A stretch of DNA of 64,000 bases from an uncultured Paracoccaceae bacterium (GTDB lineage Bacteria; Pseudomonadota; Alphaproteobacteria; Rhodobacterales; Rhodobacteraceae), in the NCBI GenBank assembly GCA_947501355.1, contig CANMVA010000001.1, forward strand, positions 1,062,001 to 1,126,000. The letters are read 5' to 3'. A program made the translations under genes and the position numbers. Below, one piece after another: positions 27,043-36,502 of the stretch; within the stretch, counting starts at the first letter, position 1; each line of letters begins with the position of its first letter. The notes beneath the pieces are model-generated. The model was not told where the DNA came from, did not search any database, and saw nothing but the letters and a program-made list of their open reading frames with translations.

Positions 27043-28562
27043 GCAAACTGCTTCTTGTGCTGGGGGACCAGCTTTCAACGGATATCGCGTCTTTGAGGGA
27101 AGGCGACAAGGCCAATGATGTGGTCGTTATGGCCGAGGTCTCGGATGAGGCCAGCTACGTGCAGCACCATCCCAAGAAGATCGCGTTCATTTTTGCGGCG
27201 ATGCGGAAGTTTGCAAATGCGTTGGAAAAGGATGGCTGGACGGTCGCCTATACGAAGCTGGATGATGAGGCGAATAGCGGGTCGATTGGCGGGGAGTTGC
27301 TGCGCCGGGCGGAGGAGCATGGCGCGGATGAGGTGATCGCGACGGAGCCGGGAGAATGGCGGCTGATCTCGCATCTGGAAGATTTGCCGATCCCGGTGCA
27401 CCAGTTCCAAAACGATCTGTTCATTGCCTCTCATAAGGAGTTCGAGGACTGGGCCGAGGGCCGCAAGGCGCTGCGGATGGAGTATTTTTACCGCGACATG
27501 CGGCGCAAGACCGGGTTGCTGATGGAAGGCGACAAGCCCGTTGGGGAGAAGTGGAATTTCGATCACGACAACCGTAAGCCTGCACCCGATGAGGTCACGT
27601 TTGAGGGGCCTTTGCGGTTTGAGCCGGATGAGATTGTCGAGGATGTGCTCGATCTGATCGAGGCGCGGTTAGACAATTCCTTTGGCGACTTACGACCGTT
27701 TTGGTTTGCCACGGATCGCGCGCAGGCGCTGGAGCAGCTCACGCATTTCATCGAATACGGGTTGCCGAAGTTCGGCGATTTTCAGGACGCGATGCTGAAC
27801 GACAATCGCTTCCTATATCACGGGCTTGTGTCGTTCTACATGAATGCAGGCTTGCTCAGCCCGCTTGAGGTTTGTCAGGCGGCGGCCAAAGCCTATGACG
27901 ATGGCGCGGCCCCCATCAACGCGGTGGAGGGGTTCATCCGCCAAATCATCGGCTGGCGGGAATATGTGCGGGGCATCTATTTTCTCGAAGGCCCTGACTA
28001 TCCGCGCCGCAACGGGTTGAACCATCAGCGTGGCTTGCCGGATTTCTACTGGGGCGCCGAGACGAAGATGAATTGCATCTCGAGGGCGGTGGCTCAGACG
28101 AGGGAGGACGCATACGCCCATCACATTCAGCGGCTGATGGTAACGGGGAACTTCGCGTTGCTGGCAGGGGTAAATCCGCATGAGGTGCATGAGTGGTATC
28201 TGGCGGTTTATGCGGATGCCTATGAATGGGTGGAGGCGCCGAATGTTGTCGGTATGAGCCAGTTTGCCGATGGTGGGATCATCGCTTCAAAGCCCTATGT
28301 CTCCAGCGGCAGCTACATCAACAAGATGTCGGATTATTGTAAATCGTGCGACTATAGCGTCAGCAAGAAAACCGGCGACGGCGCGTGCCCGTTCAACCTG
28401 CTCTATTGGCATTTCCTGATCCGGCATCGGGATCGTTTTGAGAACAACCCACGCATGGCGCAGATGTATCGTGTCTTCGACCGCATGGATGAAGAGCGAC
28501 GCGAGACGGTGCTGAAAGAAGCGGATGCGTTCTTGGAAAAGCTGGGCAAAGAGGTCGTTTAA
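27039..28562 (+). CDS. FeS-containing bacterial cryptochrome/(6-4) photolyase-related protein
   Basis: 507 residues from the GTG at 27039. The N-terminus (LLLVLGDQLS) and the whole length match the deoxyribodipyrimidine photolyase-related family (FeS-BCP, PhrB type). Cysteines in NCISRAV (about 346), C434-x2-C437 and C450 agree with the four-Cys [4Fe-4S] set of that family, and the C-terminal FAD domain is present (QIIGWREYVRGIYF, VTGNFALLAG). Members repair (6-4) photoproducts with light. It is coupled to an SDR gene by a 4-bp overlap. Confidence 0.9.
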   Translation: MSKLLLVLGDQLSTDIASLREGDKANDVVVMAEVSDEASYVQHHPKKIAFIFAAMRKFANALEKDGWTVAYTKLDDEANSGSIGGELLRRAEEHGADEVIATEPGEWRLISHLEDLPIPVHQFQNDLFIASHKEFEDWAEGRKALRMEYFYRDMRRKTGLLMEGDKPVGEKWNFDHDNRKPAPDEVTFEGPLRFEPDEIVEDVLDLIEARLDNSFGDLRPFWFATDRAQALEQLTHFIEYGLPKFGDFQDAMLNDNRFLYHGLVSFYMNAGLLSPLEVCQAAAKAYDDGAAPINAVEGFIRQIIGWREYVRGIYFLEGPDYPRRNGLNHQRGLPDFYWGAETKMNCISRAVAQTREDAYAHHIQRLMVTGNFALLAGVNPHEVHEWYLAVYADAYEWVEAPNVVGMSQFADGGIIASKPYVSSGSYINKMSDYCKSCDYSVSKKTGDGACPFNLLYWHFLIRHRDRFENNPRMAQMYRVFDRMDEERRETVLKEADAFLEKLGKEVV

Positions 28563-28568
28563 AGCGGC

Positions 28569-29309
28569 CTAGATACAGCGTCCGCCATCGACTTCCATCG
28601 CCACGCCGGTGATCATGCTGGCCTCGTCCGAGCAGAGGAAGGCGGCGGCGTTGCCCATATCCTCGGGCGTGGAAAAGCGCCCGATGGGGATTGTCGAGAG
28701 GAACTGCGCACGGCGTTCGGGTGTGTCGTCTCCCAAGAAGGACTTCAGCAGTGGTGTGTCGCCAGCGACAGGGTTCAGCGCGTTCACGCGGATGCCTGAG
28801 GGCGCAAGCTCAATCGCCATGGTTTTCGTGGCGGTGATCATCCAGCCCTTGGAGGCGTTATACCAGTTGAGATGCGCGCGCGGAGAGACACCCGCCGTCG
28901 AGGCCACATTCAGGATCGCGCCGCTTTTGCGCGCCTTCATCAGCGGGACGATATGGCGGGCGGTCAGAAAGACCGACTTGGCGTTTACGGCCAGCACACG
29001 GTCGAAATCCTCGACCGTGATGTCTTCAAGCGGACCGGGCAGGTGTGTGATGCCCGCGTTGTTGACCAGAATGTCGATATGGCCAAGCTGATCGAGCGTT
29101 GTTTGGGACATCGCCTCGACCGAGGCATCATCGGCCACGTCGACATGGCAAGCGATACCGCCTGTCTTCTCGGCAATGTCCCGCGCGGCGTCCATGTTGA
29201 GGTCGGCCACGATGACGCGTGCGCCTTCGGCTGCGAACTTGCGTGCGATGCCTGCGCCGAACCCAGATGCCGCGCCGGTGACAATCGCTGTTTTCCCCTG
29301 CAATCTCAT
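28569..29309 (-). CDS. SDR-family oxidoreductase (FabG-like)
   Basis: 246 residues of the classical SDR family: TGAASGFGAGIARKF for NAD(P), LVNNAGITH, catalytic Ser in NVASTAG, YNASK (Tyr-x3-Lys), and a C-terminal GVAMEVDGGR. It has a strong AGGAGAA site. The stop of the upstream aldehyde dehydrogenase gene is 9 bp away, so the two probably act on the same alcohol/aldehyde pathway. The substrate is not visible from sequence. Confidence 0.87.
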   Translation of the reverse strand: MRLQGKTAIVTGAASGFGAGIARKFAAEGARVIVADLNMDAARDIAEKTGGIACHVDVADDASVEAMSQTTLDQLGHIDILVNNAGITHLPGPLEDITVEDFDRVLAVNAKSVFLTARHIVPLMKARKSGAILNVASTAGVSPRAHLNWYNASKGWMITATKTMAIELAPSGIRVNALNPVAGDTPLLKSFLGDDTPERRAQFLSTIPIGRFSTPEDMGNAAAFLCSDEASMITGVAMEVDGGRCI

Positions 29310-29318
29310 GGCGTTCTC

Positions 29319-30767
29319 CTATCCGTGATGGGCGGCAATGGTTTTGAGCTGCGAGAAGCCGTAGAGCGCGTCGAACCCTTTTTCGCGGCCATGGCCTGAT
29401 TTGCCGACACCGCCAAAGGGCAGTTCCACTCCGCCACCTGCACCGTAATTGTTGATAAAAACCTGCCCGGCCTTGATCTGCTTGGCCAGCCGCATCTGGC
29501 GCGCGCCATCGCTGGTCCAGAGGCTGGCGACAAGGCCGTAATCGGTGCCGTTGGCAATCGCGACGGCTTCGGCATCGTCATCAAAGGGGATGATGACTTG
29601 GACGGGGCCGAAAACCTCATCCTTGGCGAGCGTGTGGTCGGGCGCAACATTGGTGAAAAGCGTTGGCGCGACGTAGCTACCGCCGCTGGGTGCGTCCGCG
29701 ATGACCTGGCCTTGGGCGGCTGTCTCAAGGTCTCTGCCTTTGTCCAGAAAACCGCTGACGATATCCTTTTGGCGGGCCGAGACGAGCGGGCCGACTTGCA
29801 GGTCATCTAGTGCGGGGCCGACTTGGAGAGCTTTGTAGCGCTCGGCCATTCGGGTCGTGACTTCGTCCAGTTTGGAGCGGTGCACGAGGATGCGCGACGA
29901 GGCAGAGCAGGTCTGGCCCGCATTCTGGATCGCGGCGTTGACGAGGAACGGTGTCGCGGCGTCCAGATCGGCATCTTCAAAGACAAGCTGCGGGGATTTG
30001 CCGCCCAGTTCCAGCGTGACCGGGACGACGTTCTGGCCTGCGGCCTGCTGGACGAGCGCACCCACTGGGACGGATCCTGTGAAGGAGACATGGTCGATGC
30101 CAGAATGGCCAGAGAGTGCGGCACCGGCTTCACCGCCCAGCCCCGGAACCGTGCTCAACGCGCCTTCGGGAAGGCCAGCGTCATAGGCGAGATGGGTGAA
30201 GGCGAGCGCGGTCAGGCTGGCCTCTTCCGCTGGCTTCAGAACACAGGCATTGCCCATGGCCAATGCCGCTCCGACAGAGCGACCGATGATCTGCATCGGG
30301 TAGTTCCACGGCACGATATGGCCCGTCACGCCGTGGGGTTCGCGTAAGGTGTAGACGGTGTAGCCGTCCAGATAGGGGATCGTGGTACCGTGGAGCTTGT
30401 CTGCTGCGCCGCCGTAGAACTCCATATAACGCGCCAGCGCGATGACGTCGTTGCGGGCCTGGGTGAGGGGTTTGCCGACATCGCGCGCTTCCATCCACGC
30501 CAGATCGTCGGCGCGTTGCAGCACGAGCTGGCCGATCTTTGACAGGATGCGACCCCGCTGAGTGGCCGTCATGCGACCCCAATCGCTTTCTAACGCAGCA
30601 CGGGCCGAGGAGACGGCGGCGTCGATATCAGGGGCAGTGCCGCGGGCGATTTGGTCAAACGTCTCGCCGGTTGAGGGGTCGTTGGCGGGTAAGAGGTCCG
30701 CGCTGTTCGCTGCACGCCATGCGCCGCCAATGCAGATTTTATCGGTGTCAAACCAGATGCGGCTCAT
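29319..30767 (-). CDS. NAD(P)-dependent aldehyde dehydrogenase
   Basis: 482 residues of the ALDH superfamily. IVPWNYPMQIIGRSVGAAL gives the cofactor site, VTLELGGKSPQ holds the general-base Glu, NAGQTCSASSRI the catalytic Cys, and EVFGPVQVIIPF the second conserved Glu. It oxidises an aldehyde to the acid; the C-terminal PFGGVGKSGHGREKG is typical of betaine/gamma-aminobutyraldehyde-like members, but I would not assign a substrate. I choose the ATG at 30767 (MSRIWFDTD) behind GGGAGGG, leaving out eight upstream residues. Confidence 0.88.
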   Translation of the reverse strand: MSRIWFDTDKICIGGAWRAANSADLLPANDPSTGETFDQIARGTAPDIDAAVSSARAALESDWGRMTATQRGRILSKIGQLVLQRADDLAWMEARDVGKPLTQARNDVIALARYMEFYGGAADKLHGTTIPYLDGYTVYTLREPHGVTGHIVPWNYPMQIIGRSVGAALAMGNACVLKPAEEASLTALAFTHLAYDAGLPEGALSTVPGLGGEAGAALSGHSGIDHVSFTGSVPVGALVQQAAGQNVVPVTLELGGKSPQLVFEDADLDAATPFLVNAAIQNAGQTCSASSRILVHRSKLDEVTTRMAERYKALQVGPALDDLQVGPLVSARQKDIVSGFLDKGRDLETAAQGQVIADAPSGGSYVAPTLFTNVAPDHTLAKDEVFGPVQVIIPFDDDAEAVAIANGTDYGLVASLWTSDGARQMRLAKQIKAGQVFINNYGAGGGVELPFGGVGKSGHGREKGFDALYGFSQLKTIAAHHG

Positions 30768-30830
30768 AGGCCCTCCCTCCCCTGTGGTCACATCGACTGT
30801 GCCGGGGATCGAGGGAATGGTAAAGCGGTC

Positions 30831-32216
30831 TCAGTTGCTGGAGGTCAGCGCGCCGTTTTCCCATTCGCCAGAGCGCTCCTCGCCGCTGGCATACCGCATG
30901 ATCCCGGTGCCTTGGCGCTTGCCTTGCACGAACATGCCCTCATAGACATCGCCACTGGCATAGGTGGCGACACCGCTTCCGCTGATCTCACCCTGGAGCC
31001 ATTCGCCCTCGTAGACAAAGCCGTTGGCCATGGTGATCTTGCCGGTTCCGTGGCGTTGTCCGTCCTCGAAATTCCCCTCGTAGACAGAGCCGTCCGCATA
31101 AGTCGCCTTGCCTGCGCCTTGACGTTTGCCGTCCACCCAATTGCCTTCGTAGATATAGCCGTCGGGATAGCGCATCGTTCCTTGGCCGTGGTTCTTGGCG
31201 TTCTTGAAGCCACCCTCATAGGTCAGCCCATTGGTATAGGTCGCGATGCCCTGGCCTTCGATGACACCGGCGACCCATGTTCCCTCATAGGTGTTGCCAT
31301 CAGGATAGACGATTTTGCCTTGGCCCTCGGCCAGATCCTCAACGAACTGGCCGGTATAGACGGAGCCATCGGGGTAGGTGACCTCTCCGGTGCCGTGGAT
31401 CATGCCGTTCTGCCAGCCGCCCAGATACAGATAGCCATCCGCGCCGGTGAAGCTGCCTTGGCCATGGCGCTGATCGTTCAGGAACGCACCTTCATAGACG
31501 TCGCCATTGGCGTAGGTCACTTTGCCTTGGCCCTCGCGCTTGCCCGCTTTGAATTCGCCCTCATAGACGTCGCCATTGGCTTGGGTCAGGACGCCCGTGC
31601 CGTCGATTTGACCAGCCTTCCACGTGCCCTCATAGCGCAGCCCGTCCGGCATGATGAGCGTGCCGGTGCCAGAGCGTTGTCCGGCAGCCATCATCCCATC
31701 GTAGCGCGCGCCATCGGGATAGGTGATCGTGCCTTGGCCTTCCTTGACCCCATTCACCCAATTGCCCTTGTAGACATAGCCATTGGGGCCGGACAGCGTG
31801 CCGATGCCGTGGTGAAGCGCATTGCGAAAGCTGCCCTCATAGCGCATCTCGTTGGCATAGGTGGCGACCCCTGTGCCCGTGCGTTCCCCATCGACCCATT
31901 CGCCTTCATAGGTGGAGCCATCGACATAGGTGATCGTGCCGAAGCCTTCGGGTTTACCGCGCGCAAAACTCCCAACATAGATCGCGCCATTGGGGTAGTT
32001 GGCCTGCCCTTGGCCTTTAATCTCTCCGTCGACCCATTCGCCTTCGTAGACATATCCATTTGGCAAAGTGTAGCTGCCCTGACCGTCTTGCTTGCCGTTC
32101 TTGAAGGTGCCGACATAGACGCCGCCATCCTCGTATTGCTTTGTCTCCACCTGCTGCGCGGCAACAGGCAAGGCAAAGGCAAGGCTGGCGAGAGTGGCTA
32201 TTGCGGTGCGGCGCAT
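30831..32216 (-). CDS. Secreted protein of 18 MORN repeats
   Basis: 461 residues: a signal peptide (about 1-20, ending PVAAQ) and then eighteen consecutive 23-residue MORN repeats (consensus YEGEWxxGxxxGxGxxxYxxGxx) running from about residue 33 to 446, closed by a partial repeat. Nothing else is in the protein. MORN arrays form long beta-ribbons and are known in eukaryotic lipid-binding and bacterial envelope proteins; here export to the periplasm or outer face is inferred from the signal. The frame reads open 360 bp further upstream over the nadE start; I start at the ATG at 32216 because of the signal peptide. Confidence 0.88.
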   Translation of the reverse strand: MRRTAIATLASLAFALPVAAQQVETKQYEDGGVYVGTFKNGKQDGQGSYTLPNGYVYEGEWVDGEIKGQGQANYPNGAIYVGSFARGKPEGFGTITYVDGSTYEGEWVDGERTGTGVATYANEMRYEGSFRNALHHGIGTLSGPNGYVYKGNWVNGVKEGQGTITYPDGARYDGMMAAGQRSGTGTLIMPDGLRYEGTWKAGQIDGTGVLTQANGDVYEGEFKAGKREGQGKVTYANGDVYEGAFLNDQRHGQGSFTGADGYLYLGGWQNGMIHGTGEVTYPDGSVYTGQFVEDLAEGQGKIVYPDGNTYEGTWVAGVIEGQGIATYTNGLTYEGGFKNAKNHGQGTMRYPDGYIYEGNWVDGKRQGAGKATYADGSVYEGNFEDGQRHGTGKITMANGFVYEGEWLQGEISGSGVATYASGDVYEGMFVQGKRQGTGIMRYASGEERSGEWENGALTSSN

Positions 32217-32372
32217 GGGGTCGATCCTTGAAAAGTCCTTGGCGCTGAGGGTAATTGAGCCCCCCGCTGCCCGCAACGGGTTTCCTGAGCCAGGTGGCCT
32301 ATTCCGACGCAGGGCCTTCCCCTTGGGCGGCAATCTGCTAAGTCGCGAGGGGACAGACGAAGGACGACCCTG

Positions 32373-34031
32373 ATGAGCGCGAAATTCCGCATGACGCTGG
32401 CCCAATTGAACCCGACCGTGGGGGATCTGGCGGGCAATGCCGCGAAGGCCAAAGCTGCGTGGGAAGACGGCAAAGCCGCGGGCGCCGATATGGTGATGCT
32501 GCCGGAGATGTTCATCACCGGGTATCAGGTGCAGGACCTGATTATGAAGCCTGCCTTCACGCTTGATGCGATGGCGCATCTGGATGCTTTGGGCGCGGAA
32601 TGCGCCGATGGCCCCGCCTTAGCGATTGGTGGGCCGTTTATTGAAGGGGTGTCGCTGCACAACGCCTATTACGTTTACGAAGGTGGCGCGCGCAAAGCTG
32701 TCGTGTGCAAGCACGAGCTGCCGAATGAGACTGTCTTCGACGAAGTGCGCCTGTATGAACCCGGCGATATCTCTGGGCCTTATGTCGTCGGCCCCATGCG
32801 GATCGGCTCCCCCATTTGTGAAGATGCCTGGCACGAAGATGTCAGCGAGGTGATGGCGGAAAGCGGGGCGCAACTGCTCGCCGTGCCCAATGGCTCGCCC
32901 TATTACCGCAACAAATATGAAACGCGGCTGAACATGATGATCGCCCGTGTGATCGAGACGGGTCTGCCGCTGGTTTATCTGAATATGGTCGGCGGTCAGG
33001 ACGACCAGATGTTCGACGGTGGGTCTTTCGTGCTGAACCCCGGCGGGGAAATGGCTGTTCAGTTGCCGGTTTTCGACGAGGCCGTGGTGCAGGTTGATTT
33101 TGAAGAAACGGAGGCTGGTTGGCGTGCAGTGCCACAACCCTTCGCGCCGCATCCCGACTTCTACGAGCAGGATTACCGCGTCATGGTCGAGACCTTGCGT
33201 GACTATATGCGCAAAACGGGGTTTAAGAAGGTTTTGCTGGGGCTTTCCGGTGGCATAGACAGCGCAATTGTAGCGACGATTGCCGCGGATGCGCTGGGTC
33301 CAGAGAATGTGCGCTGCGTGATGCTGCCGTCGGAGTATACGTCCGAAAGCTCGCTGGAGGATGCCGCAGAAGTCGCGAAGGCGCTGGGGACGCAATTGGA
33401 CACGCTGCCGATTTCCAGCCCGCGTGCGGCGGTGACAGAGGCTCTGGCCCCGTTCTTCGCAGGAACCGAGCCGGATATTGCAGAGGAAAACATCCAATCG
33501 CGCTTGCGGGGCTTGTTGCTGATGGCGCTGTCTAACAAGTTCGGCGAGATGCTTTTGACGACGGGCAACAAGTCAGAGGTCGCTGTGGGCTATGCCACGA
33601 TCTATGGGGATATGTCGGGCGGCTATAACCCCATCAAGGACCTTTATAAGACGCGGGTTTTCGAGATATGTCGCTGGCGCAATGCCAATCACCGGGAGTG
33701 GATGCTGGCACCTGAAGGGGAAGTGATCCCACCGCGGGTCATCGACAAACCCCCTTCGGCAGAGTTGCGCCCGGATCAAAAAGACGAGGACAGCTTGCCG
33801 CCTTACGAGGTGCTTGATGGCATCCTTGAAATGCTGGTTGATGAGGAGCGTTCTGTGGCGGATTGCGTCGCGGCGGGTTATGATCGTGAGACGGTCAAGA
33901 AAATCGAGCACCTCATCTATATCTCGGAATATAAGCGCTTTCAGTCGGCCCCCGGCGCGCGCTTGTCGCATCGGGCGTTCTGGCTCGACCGGCGCTACCC
34001 GATTGTGAACCGCTGGCGCGATCCGTCTTAA
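32373..34031 (+). CDS. nadE: Glutamine-dependent NAD+ synthetase
   Basis: 552 residues with two domains. The N-terminal nitrilase-type glutaminase has catalytic Glu in LPEMFITGY, Lys in CKHELPNE and Cys in GSPICEDAW. The C-terminal synthetase has the ATP loop LGLSGGIDSA and LTTGNKSE plus GDMSGGYNPIKDLYK. It amidates nicotinate adenine dinucleotide to NAD+ in the cytoplasm. An AAGGA site lies before the ATG. It diverges from the MORN gene across about 155 bp; nadD, the preceding step, lies separately at 46273. Confidence 0.95.
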   Translation: MSAKFRMTLAQLNPTVGDLAGNAAKAKAAWEDGKAAGADMVMLPEMFITGYQVQDLIMKPAFTLDAMAHLDALGAECADGPALAIGGPFIEGVSLHNAYYVYEGGARKAVVCKHELPNETVFDEVRLYEPGDISGPYVVGPMRIGSPICEDAWHEDVSEVMAESGAQLLAVPNGSPYYRNKYETRLNMMIARVIETGLPLVYLNMVGGQDDQMFDGGSFVLNPGGEMAVQLPVFDEAVVQVDFEETEAGWRAVPQPFAPHPDFYEQDYRVMVETLRDYMRKTGFKKVLLGLSGGIDSAIVATIAADALGPENVRCVMLPSEYTSESSLEDAAEVAKALGTQLDTLPISSPRAAVTEALAPFFAGTEPDIAEENIQSRLRGLLLMALSNKFGEMLLTTGNKSEVAVGYATIYGDMSGGYNPIKDLYKTRVFEICRWRNANHREWMLAPEGEVIPPRVIDKPPSAELRPDQKDEDSLPPYEVLDGILEMLVDEERSVADCVAAGYDRETVKKIEHLIYISEYKRFQSAPGARLSHRAFWLDRRYPIVNRWRDPS

Positions 34032-34061
34032 ACTTCGCTTTTTTGAAATATCCCGGGGGTG

Positions 34062-34101
34062 CGGGGGCAGAGCCCCCGCGGAGCGACGCGGCAAAGCCGC
34101 G
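34062..34101. terminator. Double GC hairpin between convergent genes
   Basis: Two perfect hairpins in tandem: GCGGGGGC/GCCCCCGC with a 3-base loop (34062-34080) and CGCGGC/GCCGCG with an AAA loop (34087-34101). They lie between the convergent ends of nadE and the metallo-hydrolase gene and can serve both strands. Such GGGGGCAGAGCCCCC-type elements are common between genes in Rhodobacteraceae. Confidence 0.7.
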
Positions 34102-34107
34102 GCGCCA

Positions 34108-35031
34108 TCAGCTCATGAATTGATAGCTCACCGGCACATAGCGGAACCCGTCTTCACGGGTGTCGACAAAGCCAGCCGCTGGGAACGGCATGTGATAGCC
34201 AATGGTGGCGACTTTGTCGGCGGCCAGCATGCCCAAAACGCGGCGGCGTGTGGCGGCCGCGGCTTCTTTGTCCATGTCGAACCGCACTTCCCAATCGGGG
34301 TAGGCCAGCGACCAAACGTAGTGGTTCGCCATATCTGCCATCAGGAACAATTGACGGCCGCCGCTCTCCAGCATGTAGCCCATGTGGCCAGGGGTATGGC
34401 CAAAGGCCGCCATTGCTGTGATGCCGGAGGCAACACTGCCGCCATCCTCGAGGAAGGTCATCTGCTCGGTCAGTGGTGTCACGTTGGCGGAGACCATGTC
34501 GCCGACGCGGTTGCCGGCCTCCATCGCGGACCAGAAGTTGTACTCGGCGCTACCAGTGATGTAGCGGGCGTTTGGGAAAGTGGCAGCGCCATCGCTCATC
34601 AAGCCGCCGATGTGATCTGGGTGCATATGCGTGATCACGACGATGGAGATATCAGCGGGGGCATAACCCGCCTGTTCCAGCGCTTTTTGCAGACCGCCCT
34701 GACCGAGGCCGGTGTCAAAAAGAATACGCTCCGACCCGGTATCGACCAGTGTCGGCGTAAAGAAGAACTGACCCATGTCGGAGGGGATGAAGTTCGCCTC
34801 GGAGACGGACTGAAATTCCTCGGCAGTGACATTCATGCCGAAGGTTTCTTGCGGTTTTTCCGCAGCGCGGGAGCCGTCCAGAAGTGTGATGACTTTGAAC
34901 TCACCCAGATTGAACGTGTGCGCCAGCGTCATGGCGGGACTGTGCCCATCAGCGCGCAGCAGGGTTGGGGCCAAGGTGGCGGCGGGTAAAGCAGCGGCGG
35001 CGGTCAAGGCTTGGCGGCGTGTGAATGACAT
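34108..35031 (-). CDS. Exported metallo-beta-lactamase-fold hydrolase
   Basis: 307 residues. It begins with a Tat-type signal (FTRRQALTAAAALPAATLA, mature from about residue 28) and has the metal motif THMHPDHIGG, a later AFGHTPGHMGYM His and a second Asp region. Members of this fold hydrolyse lactones, thioesters or beta-lactams; the substrate is unknown. Tat export suggests it folds with its zinc in the cytoplasm and acts in the periplasm. It diverges from gltX. Confidence 0.85.
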   Translation of the reverse strand: MSFTRRQALTAAAALPAATLAPTLLRADGHSPAMTLAHTFNLGEFKVITLLDGSRAAEKPQETFGMNVTAEEFQSVSEANFIPSDMGQFFFTPTLVDTGSERILFDTGLGQGGLQKALEQAGYAPADISIVVITHMHPDHIGGLMSDGAATFPNARYITGSAEYNFWSAMEAGNRVGDMVSANVTPLTEQMTFLEDGGSVASGITAMAAFGHTPGHMGYMLESGGRQLFLMADMANHYVWSLAYPDWEVRFDMDKEAAAATRRRVLGMLAADKVATIGYHMPFPAAGFVDTREDGFRYVPVSYQFMS

Positions 35032-35172
35032 CTGGTCTCTCCCTCATTTCCTCACAGTAAAAAGTAGAGCGCTTGCTGTGAAAACCCAGCGATTGACGCA
35101 GATGTGACCCGTGCACAGCGCTAGACAAAAGGCCCCTGCTGTGGGAAGCCACGGGCCAACAGGAGAGCTTGC

Positions 35173-36498
35173 ATGACCGTCACCCGTTTCGCCCCATCGC
35201 CCACCGGCTATATCCATATCGGCAACCTGCGCACGGCGCTGTTCAACTATCTGATCGCGCGCAAGGCAGGCGGCAAATTCATCTTGCGGATCGACGATAC
35301 GGACCCGGAACGCTCGAAGGAAGAATATGTCGACGCGATCAAGGAAGATCTTGAATGGCTTGGCCTGACCTGGGACCGGATTGAACGGCAGTCGGAGCGT
35401 TTGGACCGTTACGCTGAAACGGCGGACAAGCTGCGCGAGATGGGCAAGTTCTATGAGGCCTTTGAGACGCCGACGGAGCTGGATCTCAAGCGCAAAAAAC
35501 AGCTGAATATGGGCAAGCCGCCCGTTTACGACCGTGCAGCCTTGGCGTTGTCGGACGCGGAAAAGGACGCTTTGTGCGCGGAGCGCGGTAGTGGGGTCTG
35601 GCGTTACAAGCTGGATCATGAGCGAATTGCCTGGACGGATGGCATCCTTGGCGACATCTCGATTGATGCGGCCAGTGTCAGTGATCCGGTGTTGATCCGC
35701 GGTGATGGACAAGTGCTTTATACGCTGGCGTCGATTGTGGACGACACGGACATGGGCGTGACCCATGTGGTGCGCGGGTCGGACCATGTGACCAATACAG
35801 CGACGCAAATTCAGATGATCGAGGCGATTGGCGGCACGGTGCCGGAGTTTGCCCATCATTCGCTTTTGACAGGGCCGCAGGGCGAGGCGCTGTCAAAGCG
35901 CCTTGGCACCCTGTCGTTGCGTGATCTGCGCGCGCGCGGGGTGGAGCCGATGGCACTGCTGTCGCTGATGGCGCGGCTGGGGTCGAGCGATCCGGTCGAA
36001 CTGCGTGGCTCCATGGATGAGTTGGTCGAGGGGTTTGACATCAGTCGTTTCGGCTCGGCCCCGACCAAGTTTGATGAGAACGACCTTTTCCCGCTGACAG
36101 CGCATCATCTGCAGACATTGCCGGTTGAGGCCGTCGCGTCAGACATTGCAGCACTTGGTGTGCCAGATGATATGGCCGCGCAATTCTGGGCGGTGGCAAA
36201 AGACAACATCGCCACCCGCGCCGATCTGGCTGAGTGGTGGACGCTGTTCCGCGATGGCGCAGAGCCGTTGATCGAAGAGGGCGACGAGGCGTTTGTGGCC
36301 GAAGCCATGACCCTGCTGCCTGACGGGCCCTATACAGATAACACGTGGAGCGAATGGACCGCCGCCGTCAAAGAGGCGACAGGGCGCAAGGGTAAGGGTC
36401 TGTTCATGCCGCTGCGGCTGGCGGTGACCGGGCGGCGCAACGGGCCGGATATGGCCTCTGTCATGCCGCTGCTGCAGCGCGTGCGGGCGAAAGGCTGA
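35173..36498 (+). CDS. gltX: Glutamyl-tRNA synthetase
   Basis: 441 residues, class I synthetase. The HIGH motif is HIGN at 15-18 (within RFAPSPTGYIHIGN) and the KMSKS motif reads ALSKRLGT. FILRIDDTDPERSKEEY is the standard Glu/ATP segment. It charges tRNA-Glu. The protein is shorter than the 470-residue usual form. Alphaproteobacteria commonly carry two gltX copies, one acting on tRNA-Gln before amidation, so this may be either. AGGAGAG precedes the ATG; the MATE gene follows 4 bases after the stop. Confidence 0.93.
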   Translation: MTVTRFAPSPTGYIHIGNLRTALFNYLIARKAGGKFILRIDDTDPERSKEEYVDAIKEDLEWLGLTWDRIERQSERLDRYAETADKLREMGKFYEAFETPTELDLKRKKQLNMGKPPVYDRAALALSDAEKDALCAERGSGVWRYKLDHERIAWTDGILGDISIDAASVSDPVLIRGDGQVLYTLASIVDDTDMGVTHVVRGSDHVTNTATQIQMIEAIGGTVPEFAHHSLLTGPQGEALSKRLGTLSLRDLRARGVEPMALLSLMARLGSSDPVELRGSMDELVEGFDISRFGSAPTKFDENDLFPLTAHHLQTLPVEAVASDIAALGVPDDMAAQFWAVAKDNIATRADLAEWWTLFRDGAEPLIEEGDEAFVAEAMTLLPDGPYTDNTWSEWTAAVKEATGRKGKGLFMPLRLAVTGRRNGPDMASVMPLLQRVRAKG

Positions 36499-36502
36499 GC
36501 CC

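Noticed and set aside
30831-32216. Regular repeats that could be mistaken for a CRISPR or DNA tandem repeat array
   Set aside because: The 69-base period encodes 23-residue MORN repeats; the DNA units differ at many bases and there are no spacers.
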